Position numbers and translations under genes: made by a program. A stretch of 64,000 nt of DNA from Boseongicola sp. (GTDB lineage: Bacteria > Pseudomonadota > Alphaproteobacteria > Rhodobacterales > Rhodobacteraceae), in the NCBI GenBank assembly GCA_014075275.1, contig CP046179.1, forward strand, positions 1,435,932-1,499,931, read 5' to 3'. Positions within the stretch are counted from its first letter, which is position 1. Each line of letters begins with the position of its first letter. Shown one piece after another: positions 11,100-19,124 of this stretch. The notes beneath the pieces were generated by a model. It made no database searches. It was not told the DNA's origin and saw nothing but the letters and a program-made list of their open reading frames with translations.

Positions 11100-11129
11100 T
11101 TTATACTGTGGCCGCGCCATTTCAGATCA
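11100..11129 (-). promoter_or_regulatory. Candidate RpoE(ECF)-type promoter of rpoH
   Basis: On the minus strand TGATCT (11129-11124) is followed after exactly 18 bases by TATAAA (11105-11100), about 55 bases before the rpoH start. RpoE-ChrR promoters of Rhodobacter, as I remember them, have TGATC-type -35 and TAAG-type -10 boxes with a similar spacer, and rpoH2 belongs to that regulon there. The -35 fit is good, the -10 fit only partial. Confidence 0.33.
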
Positions 11130-11182
11130 AAATTGACTGAAATTAACGACAATGCCCCACCAACCGGACTTTCGATTTGCAG

Positions 11183-11197
11183 TTAACCGTCGGTTAA
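11183..11197 (+). promoter_or_regulatory. CtrA-like box upstream of comM
   Basis: TTAACCGTCGGTTAA is an exact match to the CtrA pattern TTAA-N7-TTAA and is also a perfect 7-bp palindrome around one base. It ends 39 bases before the comM start. In Rhodobacterales CtrA is known to activate competence and gene-transfer-agent recipient genes, including comM. Direct CtrA control here is inference. Confidence 0.55.
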
Positions 11198-11236
11198 TGC
11201 TGCCACGGTCTATTGGTGCAAACACAAGGCTCCATC

Positions 11237-12754
11237 ATGGTTGCACGCAGCTACACAGTTGCTTTTGAAGGCATCGACGCCCGTTTAGTCGAAGTGCAAT
11301 GCGCGCTTTCACCGGGCATTCCCAGCTTTTCTATTGTGGGATTGCCGGACAAGGCCGTCTCGGAAGCGCGTGAACGGATTCGGGCGGCACTTTGTGCTAT
11401 GTCCATCGCGCTGCCGTCCAAGCGAATTACCGTAAACCTGTCACCAGCGGACATTCCCAAAGAAGGTTCGCACCTTGATCTGCCAATCGCCCTATCGCTT
11501 TTGGCGGCCATTGGGATACTGCCAGCAGACTCGGTTGAGACACTGGTCGCACTTGGGGAATTATCTTTGGATGGTGGTTTGGTCCCTGTTGCCGGTGCAT
11601 TACCTGCCGCACTGGCCGCAGCCGAGGCGCAAAGGACGCTAATGTGCCCAACACAATCCGGAGCTGAAGCAGCATGGGTCAGCGAAACAGCTGTCGTTGC
11701 GCCAAACTCGTTGGCGGCTGCGGTCGCGCATCTCACTGGTAGTTGTCCTGTCTCATTGTCACTTCCCGGCGAAGCCATCGCCAATTGGGACACTCCTGAT
11801 ATGCGCGATGTTCGTGGACAAGAGCGTGCCAAACGCGCTTTGGAAATTGCTGCTGCTGGCCGACACCACGTGTTGCTAGTTGGCACCCCGGGATCTGGTA
11901 AATCCATGCTTGCGGCACGTTTACCCGGCATCTTGCCGGCACTCAGCCCCGGCGAGGCATTGGAAACTTCCATGGTACAATCGCGCGCGGGAATGATTGA
12001 TGCCGGCGGCATTTCGCGCCGCCGACCATTTCGCGCTCCGCATCATACAGCATCCATGGCTGCAATCGTTGGCGGTGGAAAAGGCGCACTTCCCGGAGAA
12101 ATCAGCCTGGCGCACAATGGAGTGCTGTTTATGGACGAATTTCCCGAGTTCCCGCGTGGCGTCCTGGAAACATTGCGCCAACCGATTGAGACCGGTGACG
12201 TTACGGTGGCGCGTGCAAATGCGCATGTGCGCTACCCCTGTCGATTCCTTCTGATCGCCGCCGCCAACCCCTGCAAATGTGGCTACTTGTTTGACCCGGC
12301 GCGCGCTTGCCCACGAGTGCCGGGCTGTGGCGATGATTATCTGGGGCGAATTTCCGGCCCATTGATGGATCGCTTCGACATCCGGATAGAAGTGCCGCCG
12401 GTTTCGTTCAGCGATCTTGATCTGCCACAAGATCCGAGCGAATCCTCAGCCACAATAGCCGCGCGGGTGCAATCAGCACGGGAACGACAGGCAGACCGAT
12501 ATGCTGACCTGGAAGGAGTTCGCGTCAACGCAGATATCTCTGGTGAGTTGCTGAACGATGTGGCCCGCCCAGATGATGAAGGGCGTGCACTATTGTTGAA
12601 AGCAGCCGAAAAGATCGGGCTTTCGGCGCGTGGATATCACCGGGTCTTAAAAGTTTCCCGCACCATCGCAGATCTGGCGGGCGACACCGATGTCACACGC
12701 CAGCACGTTGCAGAGGCTTTGAGTTATAGGATATTGTCAGACCGCGCTGGCTGA
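11237..12754 (+). CDS. comM: YifB/ComM family Mg-chelatase-like AAA+ ATPase
   Basis: 505-aa AAA+ protein of the ComM family, a hexameric helicase promoting branch migration when incoming DNA integrates during transformation. An N-terminal Lon-protease-like fold domain (about residues 20-145) is followed by the Mg-chelatase ATPase with Walker A GTPGSGKS from residue 216. The Walker B region is GVLFMDEFPEF and the insertion carries the zinc-ribbon cysteines CKCGY...CPRVPGC. The ATG at 11237 (MVARSYTVAFEG) is the family start. A CtrA-like box lies just upstream. The 3' end overlaps gshB convergently by 18 bases. Confidence 0.94.
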   Translation: MVARSYTVAFEGIDARLVEVQCALSPGIPSFSIVGLPDKAVSEARERIRAALCAMSIALPSKRITVNLSPADIPKEGSHLDLPIALSLLAAIGILPADSVETLVALGELSLDGGLVPVAGALPAALAAAEAQRTLMCPTQSGAEAAWVSETAVVAPNSLAAAVAHLTGSCPVSLSLPGEAIANWDTPDMRDVRGQERAKRALEIAAAGRHHVLLVGTPGSGKSMLAARLPGILPALSPGEALETSMVQSRAGMIDAGGISRRRPFRAPHHTASMAAIVGGGKGALPGEISLAHNGVLFMDEFPEFPRGVLETLRQPIETGDVTVARANAHVRYPCRFLLIAAANPCKCGYLFDPARACPRVPGCGDDYLGRISGPLMDRFDIRIEVPPVSFSDLDLPQDPSESSATIAARVQSARERQADRYADLEGVRVNADISGELLNDVARPDDEGRALLLKAAEKIGLSARGYHRVLKVSRTIADLAGDTDVTRQHVAEALSYRILSDRAG

Positions 12755-13681
12755 TCTTGCCTCGATTGCATCCCAAATGGCACCGGCAACATTCGTTCCG
12801 TCAAACCGCTCCAGTTCCTGGATGCCCGTTGGCGAGGTAACATTTATCTCTGTCAGGTAATTCCCGATAACGTCGATGCCGACAAATACCTGACCCTTTT
12901 CTTTCAGCAGCGGTCCAATCGCTGCACATATTTCCAGGTCGCGCTCGGTCAATCCGATTTTCTCGGCACGTCCGCCAACGTGCATGTTTGATCTTGTTTC
13001 GCCTTCTTTGGGCACACGATTGATGGCACCGATTGGGTCCCCATCGACAAGTATAATTCGCTTGTCACCGTTACTGACGTCCGGCACGAATTTTTGCGCA
13101 ATTAAGGGCTCGCGATTAATGCCCGTGAATAGCTCGTGCAAACTGGCAAAATTTCGATCATCCGGGGTCAGGCGAAAAACACCTGCTCCGCCGTTTCCAT
13201 AAAGCGGCTTCACGATAATATCGCCGTGACGTTCGCGAAATGCCCGAAGGGTATCCAGATCACGGGCTATGGTTGTCGGAGGTGTCAATTCAGGAAACTG
13301 AAACACCAGCAATTTCTCTGGATAATTTCGCACCCAGAATGGATCGTTGACGACCAGGGCCGATCCGGCAAGCTGATCCAGTAGATGCGTTGTCGTAATA
13401 TAGCCCATGTCAAAAGGTGGATCCTGACGCAGCCAGACAACATCAAAATCGGCCAGATCGACCGTCGTTTCCGCGCCAAGATCGAAGTGATTGCCGACTT
13501 CACGGCGAACCGTCAACGGCCAACCACGTGCGGTGATCTTGCCCTCGTCCCAGGATAGTCGATCCGGAGTATAGTAAAACAGCTCAGATCCGCGTGACTG
13601 CGCCTCTTCAGCGATTCTGAAAGATGAATCAGCATTGATGTCGATACTCTCGATAGGATCCATTTGGATTGCTACACGCAT
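12737..13681 (-). CDS. gshB: Glutathione synthase
   Basis: ATP-grasp enzyme joining gamma-glutamylcysteine and glycine. The 314-aa length is normal. The N-terminal MRVAIQMDPIESI is the hallmark start (the two ligand residues of the family), followed by the ATP-grasp core with IVKPLYGNGGAGVFRL and the C-terminal metal and ATP ligands around EINVTSPTG. It follows rsmI and yraN on the same strand with a 77-base gap. The 3' end overlaps comM. Confidence 0.97.
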   Translation of the reverse strand: MRVAIQMDPIESIDINADSSFRIAEEAQSRGSELFYYTPDRLSWDEGKITARGWPLTVRREVGNHFDLGAETTVDLADFDVVWLRQDPPFDMGYITTTHLLDQLAGSALVVNDPFWVRNYPEKLLVFQFPELTPPTTIARDLDTLRAFRERHGDIIVKPLYGNGGAGVFRLTPDDRNFASLHELFTGINREPLIAQKFVPDVSNGDKRIILVDGDPIGAINRVPKEGETRSNMHVGGRAEKIGLTERDLEICAAIGPLLKEKGQVFVGIDVIGNYLTEINVTSPTGIQELERFDGTNVAGAIWDAIEARSASAV

Positions 13682-13758
13682 ATCTACACCTCATGACATT
13701 CTTGCTCAGGGGCGTTCTGACCCATCCATTCCCGCAACGCAATGTGCGCGAAGGCAGA

Positions 13759-14121
13759 TCAGAGTGTTACATTTTCGATTATCTGGGTTTCGCCCTGCCC
13801 GTTCACCAGGGCGACATCGACCCGCGTATTAGTAAGTTGCCCCATTGGTTGCGTTGCAAGAAATTCTTCGCCTGCGCGTGTAATGCGCAATATTTGACCT
13901 GCGGTGATGCGTTCGGCAGCTTTGGCAAAATCGCGCGATTTCTTTACTTCAACGAAGACGATCTCGGAACCTTTACGGACGACAAGGTCTATTTCGCCAG
14001 ACTTGCCACGCCAGCGGCGCGCGGCAATTTCGCCGCCACGTTCACAATACTCGCGCTCGACGCCCGATTCAGCTGCCAGCCCATCATGGTAGTTCGTCAA
14101 ACCGCGCAATTGTCTGGTCAT
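13759..14121 (-). CDS. yraN: YraN family protein (UPF0102), nuclease-like fold
   Basis: 120-aa protein with the UPF0102 signature: a GEIDLVVRKGSEIVFVEVKK-type core that keeps the D-x(n)-ExK pattern of restriction-endonuclease-like folds. The biochemical role is not settled for the family. The ATG at 14119-14121 follows CGGAGCAGGC; a start 27 bases upstream has no ribosome binding site. It lies 50 bases after rsmI, as in many proteobacteria where rsmI, yraM/lpoA and yraN cluster. Confidence 0.9.
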   Translation of the reverse strand: MTRQLRGLTNYHDGLAAESGVEREYCERGGEIAARRWRGKSGEIDLVVRKGSEIVFVEVKKSRDFAKAAERITAGQILRITRAGEEFLATQPMGQLTNTRVDVALVNGQGETQIIENVTL

Positions 14122-14171
14122 GCCTGCTCCGTTGTAAGGTCTAGGCATAACCCAATTACACGAAGAACCGA

Positions 14172-15035
14172 TTAAGCTCCGGACTTTAACTCTAGCCCAA
14201 GCTGATAAACGTCCCGTTTGGACACGCCCAGACGCTCTGCAACTTCGGTAGCCGCCTGCTTAAGTTTCATGGTTTCAAGCGCTTGATTTAGTTCTTCGGC
14301 AACCTGTTCGTCCGTTATGGTCACGCTGCCCTTGCCTATGCAGACGACGATTTCGCCCCTCTGCGTCATGCTTGAAAGCGACTCTACCAACTCGCTCAAA
14401 GTGCCGCGTCGAACTTCTTCGAACTTCTTTGTCAGCTCTCGGCAGATTGCGGCGTCACGGTCTGCCCCAAGCACGTCACTTGCAGATTCCAACAACAGAC
14501 CCAGCCGTTTCGGGCTCTCATACAAGATCAAAGTTCCGGGAATATCCTTAAATTTCTTTAGAAATTTCTCGCGAGCTGACTTGGTCGTTGGTGGAAAACC
14601 GACGAACACAAAGCAGTCGCTTGGCAACCCCGACACCGTTAGTGCAGCGAGGGCAGCGGAAGCTCCGGGAGCAGATGTGACATTCACTCCGGCAGAAGCT
14701 GCGTCTCGGCCAAGTGCAAAACCCGGGTCCGAAACAAGCGGAGTGCCAGCTTCCGAGGCATATGCCAGCGACTTCCCACTCTGTATCAACGAGATTAGCT
14801 TTTCTCTTACTCCTGAGCCGCTGTGATCGTGATACGAAAGCACTTGTCGTCCTGACAATGGAACGCCGTGTATCTCCATCAACCTGCGCAGCGATCTTGT
14901 GTCTTCTGCGACCAGCACATCCGCATCTCGAAGAATGTCCAATGCGCGCAACGTTACGTCACGGGCGTGGCCGATTGGTGTCGCAACAAAGTGCAAACCG
15001 GCCGGCAGTGTTTGTCGGTCATTCTCTGCCGTCAT
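14172..15035 (-). CDS. rsmI: 16S rRNA (cytidine(1402)-2'-O)-methyltransferase RsmI
   Basis: SAM-dependent tetrapyrrole-methylase-fold enzyme of 287 aa that modifies C1402 in the ribosomal P site. The N-terminal LHFVATPIGHARDVTLRA is the RsmI form of the first SAM loop. VAEDTRSLRRLM and the LSYHDHS region follow, then the SAM-binding EAGTPLVSDPG. A helical C-terminal extension (about 235-287) is present as in the family. First gene of an rsmI-yraN-gshB run, divergent from the LppC-like lipoprotein gene with an 82-base shared upstream region. Confidence 0.96.
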   Translation of the reverse strand: MTAENDRQTLPAGLHFVATPIGHARDVTLRALDILRDADVLVAEDTRSLRRLMEIHGVPLSGRQVLSYHDHSGSGVREKLISLIQSGKSLAYASEAGTPLVSDPGFALGRDAASAGVNVTSAPGASAALAALTVSGLPSDCFVFVGFPPTTKSAREKFLKKFKDIPGTLILYESPKRLGLLLESASDVLGADRDAAICRELTKKFEEVRRGTLSELVESLSSMTQRGEIVVCIGKGSVTITDEQVAEELNQALETMKLKQAATEVAERLGVSKRDVYQLGLELKSGA

Positions 15036-15117
15036 CGCGGGGTCTGCGATTTACTTGATCGTTGATTAAGCCTAGGTTCGCGCAAGGTATGTATCCGCCA
15101 CAACAAAAGGTTTTCAG

Positions 15118-16287
15118 ATGGTCGCGTTTTTGTCAGTCCGCCGCAAGGTTGTCTCGGGTTTGGTGGCTGTTTTGGCCTCGGGTGTTCTGGCTGCTTGCGA
15201 CGTATCGCTTGGAAATGGTCCGCTGATCAATACTCAAAGGTCTGTACCTGTCGCGCTTTTGGTACCGGCAAGCTCATCGACAAGCGCAGAACTAGCGTTG
15301 TCATTGGAAAACGCGGCGCGAATGGCCGTTGGCGACCTTCAGGGGGCGGCCATAGATTTGCGAGTCTATGACACCGAAGGCACCCCGGAAGGCGCTACAA
15401 TCGCAGCTTCAGATGCGCTTAGCGAAGGAGCGCGGATAATTGTTGGCCCCCTATTTGGTGAGGCTGCACGAGCAGCCGGTCAAGTGGCCGCGCCGCGTGG
15501 TGTTAACGTCCTGTCGTTCTCGAATAATCCGGGCGTGGCGGGCGGCAACGTTTTTGTCATGGGCAACACGTTCCAGACCGCCGCTGATCGGCTTGTTCGC
15601 TATTCTGTTTCGCAGGGCAAAAACCGCTTTTTCATTGTTCACGAAGAAACGGCTGCCGATGAATTGGCGCGCGTGTCGATAGAACGCGCACTAGCTGCAA
15701 ACGGCGGCGTTTTGGCCGGCGCGATGAGCTATCCGAAGTCGCAGACCGGAGTCATCGAAGCCGTTCCAAATATCGCACGCGAGTTTCGTGCATCTGGTGC
15801 TACTGTACTAATTGCAACGGCAAATGCTTCAGATCGCGGGACATTACCGTTTTTGTCTGAACTGCTTCCGGAGAACGGGATTGATCCCGAAGTTGCGCAA
15901 TTCGTCGGCATCCAAAGGTTGGACGTTCCAGCCAGCGCGTTGTCATTGAAGGGTCTTCAAGGAGCATGGTTCGCGGCGCCTGACCCGGATCTAAGCGCTC
16001 GCTTCGATGCCCGTTATCAGGCTGCCTTTGGTCGAACTCCAAGCCCGGTAACTGGTCTGGCTTATGATGCTGTCGCTGCCGTGGGCGCTTTGATCGCACA
16101 GGGAAATTCTAATGCACTCAGCCGCGAAAGCCTGATTCAAGGTCAGGGGTTTGCAGGTGTTTATGGGCCGTTTCGCTTCTTCCAGAACGGCACGAACGAG
16201 CGCGGTCTTGCCGTGGCACAAATCCAGAACAATCAGGTAACTGTCATTGATACCGCTCCAAGAAGCTTTGCCGGCCCGGGTTTCTGA
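15118..16287 (+). CDS. LppC-like lipoprotein / penicillin-binding protein activator family
   Basis: 389-aa lipoprotein. The signal sequence ends in LAAC with Cys27 as lipidated residue. The mature protein has the type-I periplasmic-binding (Leu/Ile/Val receptor) fold from about residue 42 (VALLVPAS) to 375. In gammaproteobacteria the corresponding protein (YraM/LpoA) activates PBP1a, and that gene also lies next to rsmI and yraN, so a role in peptidoglycan synthesis is likely. It is much shorter than LpoA, lacking the N-terminal TPR-like domain, as is usual in alphaproteobacteria. ATG behind AAAAGG. Confidence 0.88.
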   Translation: MVAFLSVRRKVVSGLVAVLASGVLAACDVSLGNGPLINTQRSVPVALLVPASSSTSAELALSLENAARMAVGDLQGAAIDLRVYDTEGTPEGATIAASDALSEGARIIVGPLFGEAARAAGQVAAPRGVNVLSFSNNPGVAGGNVFVMGNTFQTAADRLVRYSVSQGKNRFFIVHEETAADELARVSIERALAANGGVLAGAMSYPKSQTGVIEAVPNIAREFRASGATVLIATANASDRGTLPFLSELLPENGIDPEVAQFVGIQRLDVPASALSLKGLQGAWFAAPDPDLSARFDARYQAAFGRTPSPVTGLAYDAVAAVGALIAQGNSNALSRESLIQGQGFAGVYGPFRFFQNGTNERGLAVAQIQNNQVTVIDTAPRSFAGPGF

Positions 16288-16315
16288 ACCTGACGCATCT
16301 GGGGGATCGAACAAC

Positions 16316-19060
16316 TTGAGTCTGATTGCTCCAGATGCCGAGATTTTCGACCACGACGCGGTTATGGCCGAGATTGTTGCAGCTCTTGGTGATTGCACAG
16401 ATGGCCGCTCTATTCGTAATGCGACTGTCGAAGTGCTAAAGTCCGCGCTGGAGTCTGGTCGCGAACGAATTGCAGCAGGTTTTGATAACGATCCATTGGC
16501 AGCGCGACCCGTAGTGCGGGCTTATTCTTTGCTTACTGATGGCGTGGTGAAAACGGTCTTACAGATCGCGCAGACACGATTGCATCCAAATCCAAACCCA
16601 ACCGAAGGCGAGCGATTAGCAGTGATCGCGGTCGGTGGGTATGGCCGCGGGGAAATGGCACCGCATTCCGATGTCGACTTACTGTTTCTGATGCCCTGGA
16701 AAGTCACGCCGTGGGCCGAGAGTCTGATCGAAAGCATGTTGTATATGTTTTGGGATCTGCATTTGAAGGTCGGGCATTCCAGTCGAACTGTGCAAGACTG
16801 CCTTCGGCTGGGTCGTGATGATTACACAATTCGCACTGCCTTGCTGGAGCATAGATTTCTGGCTGGAGATGAGTCTCTTGCCGAAGAACTACACAACCGA
16901 CTTAAGACCGAGTTGTTCAAAGGCAGCGCTGCGGAATTCATTGAAGCCAAACTAGTCGAACGCGCAGAGCGGCACCGCAAACAGGGCGGGCAGAGGTATA
17001 TGGTCGAGCCGAATGTCAAAGAGGGCAAAGGCGGCTTGCGCGATCTTCAGACTTTGTTCTGGATCGGCAAATACATCCACGGAGTCCAAGACGTTAGTGA
17101 CCTGGTTGGTCTGGGGCTGTTTCGACAGGATGAATACGACGGCTTTGTAGCGGCCGAAAGCTTCCTTATGGCAGTCAGGACCCATATGCATTTGGTCGCC
17201 AATCGCGCCATGGATCAATTGACATTCGACATGCAGGTCGAAGTTGCCCAACGCATGAAATATTCTGATCGCGGAGGGCGTCGTGCTGTTGAACACTTCA
17301 TGCAGGACTATTTTCGCCACGCTACGCAGGTTGGCGAACTAACACGCATTTTCCTGACTGCACTTGAAGCAGCGCATGTGAAAAATGCACCGTCCCTAGC
17401 GACATTTTTTAGGAGACGCCGTAAAGTTGCTTCAGAGTATACGATCAAGCACAATCGAATTGCAGTAACGCGTCAGAAATCCTTTTTGTCTGACAAATTG
17501 AACTTGTTGCGTATCTTTGATGAAGCCCTGAGAACCGGTTATCTGATCCACCCCGATGCAATGCGTTTGGTTTCGGCCAATTTGCATCTGATCGACGAGG
17601 ACATGCGAAACTCGCCCGAAGCCAACCGAATATTCATGGATTTACTGATTAAGCGCGGCAATCCGGAAAGGGCTCTGCGCCGCATGAATGAATTGGGGGT
17701 CCTGGCTGCCTTCATCCCCGAATTCGCACCAGTTGTCGTGATGATGCAGTTCAACATGTACCACAGCTATACCGTTGATGAGCATACCATCCAGTGCCTT
17801 TCCATTCTTGCACAAATCGAGCGTGGCGAGTTGGTGGAAGAACTACCCATCGCAAGTCAGGTCCTAAAGGACGGGGTGAATCGAAAAGTTTTGTATGCGG
17901 CCTTGTTGCTGCATGACATTGGCAAGGGTCGACCCGAAGATCACTCCATTCTTGGAGCAAAAATCGCTCGCAAGGTCGCTCCACGGCTTGGATTGAAGTC
18001 AGACGAAGCTGAAACTGTCGAGTGGCTGGTGCGCTATCATCTTTTGATGTCCGATATGGCGCAGAAACGCGACATTTCCGACCCGCGAACGGTCCGCGAC
18101 TACGCAAAGGCGGTGAAGACCAAAAAGCGCCTGGATCTGATGACTGTCTTGACTGTCTGTGACATTCGTGGCGTTGGGCCGGGCGTCTGGAACAATTGGA
18201 AAGCACAATTATTGCGCGGCCTACACCGACAAACAGCAGCAGCTCTGGAACACGGGCTAGAGGCTGTCAATCGCGAAGCGGCAGAGAAAGAAGCAAAGAA
18301 GGCTCTCCGGATTGCGCTGGTCTCTTGGGACACAAAACAGCTTCGCCGCGAGACCAGTCGGCACTATGGCCCCTATTGGCAGGGTTTGCCAAACGACACC
18401 CATGTCGTCTTTGCAGACATGTTGCGCGACATTGCGGATGATGAGATCCTCACCAATCTGACCCCCGACGAAGATCGAGATGCGACGCGCGTTTGTTTTG
18501 CCTTGTCGGACCATCCTGGAATATTTTCGCGGCTGGCAGGTGCACTGGCATTAGTCGGCGCAAACGTCGTGGATGCACGAACCTATACGTCGTCTGACGG
18601 CTATGCGACGGCTGTTTTCTGGGTTCAGGACGCCGAAGGTCATCCTTATGAGTCCGCGCGTCTGCCGCGCCTGAGGACGATGATCGAAAAGACGCTTCAC
18701 GGAACTGTCCTACCTAGGAAATCTCTTGTCGACCGTGACAAGATGAAGAAGCGCGAGAAAGCGTTTAAGGTCCCGACCTCTATAACCTTCGACAACGAAG
18801 GATCGGATATCTACACGATCATCGAAGTTGATACGCGTGATCGTCCGGGCCTTTTGTATGACCTTACGCGCACGCTGGCGGAAGCGAACGTCTACATCGC
18901 CAGTGCCGTCATCGCGACATATGGTGAGCAGGTCGTGGATACGTTCTATGTTAAAGATATGTTCGGCCTGAAATTCCACGCTGCGAGTAAGCAAAAGACC
19001 TTGGAAGCCAAACTACGGGATGCCATCACGGCTGGAGCAAAACGGGCGCGAGACGCATGA
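16316..19060 (+). CDS. glnD: Bifunctional uridylyltransferase/uridylyl-removing enzyme GlnD
   Basis: Nitrogen sensor that uridylylates and de-uridylylates PII proteins according to glutamine level. About 914 aa. Domains in order: nucleotidyltransferase with GGYGRGEMAPHSDVD (from residue ~107), helical region, HD hydrolase with LLHDIGKGRPEDHS (~530), then two ACT domains (~725 and ~835, the second starting EVDTRDRPGLLYDLT) that bind glutamine. The start is uncertain. I chose TTG at 16316, 9 bases after GGGGGA. An earlier TTG at 16247 overlaps the lipoprotein gene and an ATG lies at 16363. Confidence 0.94.
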   Translation: MSLIAPDAEIFDHDAVMAEIVAALGDCTDGRSIRNATVEVLKSALESGRERIAAGFDNDPLAARPVVRAYSLLTDGVVKTVLQIAQTRLHPNPNPTEGERLAVIAVGGYGRGEMAPHSDVDLLFLMPWKVTPWAESLIESMLYMFWDLHLKVGHSSRTVQDCLRLGRDDYTIRTALLEHRFLAGDESLAEELHNRLKTELFKGSAAEFIEAKLVERAERHRKQGGQRYMVEPNVKEGKGGLRDLQTLFWIGKYIHGVQDVSDLVGLGLFRQDEYDGFVAAESFLMAVRTHMHLVANRAMDQLTFDMQVEVAQRMKYSDRGGRRAVEHFMQDYFRHATQVGELTRIFLTALEAAHVKNAPSLATFFRRRRKVASEYTIKHNRIAVTRQKSFLSDKLNLLRIFDEALRTGYLIHPDAMRLVSANLHLIDEDMRNSPEANRIFMDLLIKRGNPERALRRMNELGVLAAFIPEFAPVVVMMQFNMYHSYTVDEHTIQCLSILAQIERGELVEELPIASQVLKDGVNRKVLYAALLLHDIGKGRPEDHSILGAKIARKVAPRLGLKSDEAETVEWLVRYHLLMSDMAQKRDISDPRTVRDYAKAVKTKKRLDLMTVLTVCDIRGVGPGVWNNWKAQLLRGLHRQTAAALEHGLEAVNREAAEKEAKKALRIALVSWDTKQLRRETSRHYGPYWQGLPNDTHVVFADMLRDIADDEILTNLTPDEDRDATRVCFALSDHPGIFSRLAGALALVGANVVDARTYTSSDGYATAVFWVQDAEGHPYESARLPRLRTMIEKTLHGTVLPRKSLVDRDKMKKREKAFKVPTSITFDNEGSDIYTIIEVDTRDRPGLLYDLTRTLAEANVYIASAVIATYGEQVVDTFYVKDMFGLKFHAASKQKTLEAKLRDAITAGAKRARDA

Positions 19061-19092
19061 CGGTGACCAATTTTTCACAGATAGATTGGGGT

Positions 19093-19124
19093 CGATTTTT
19101 GGGTCAAAAATCGGGTGCCCAAAA
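19093..19124 (+). promoter_or_regulatory. Two mutually exclusive hairpins between glnD and murJ
   Basis: CGATTTTTG (19093-19101), loop GGT and CAAAAATCG (19105-19113) form a perfect 9-bp stem. The TTTTGGG at 19097-19103 can instead pair with CCCAAAA at 19118-19124, directly before the GTG start of murJ. The two structures exclude each other and the second would bury the murJ initiation region. This could be an attenuator-like switch or chance; only the pairing is seen. Confidence 0.4.

Noticed and set aside
11251-12012. 253-codon minus-strand open frame inside comM
   Set aside because: Fully antisense to a clear ComM gene, low-complexity Ala/Ser/Arg composition typical of a shadow frame, no ribosome binding site.
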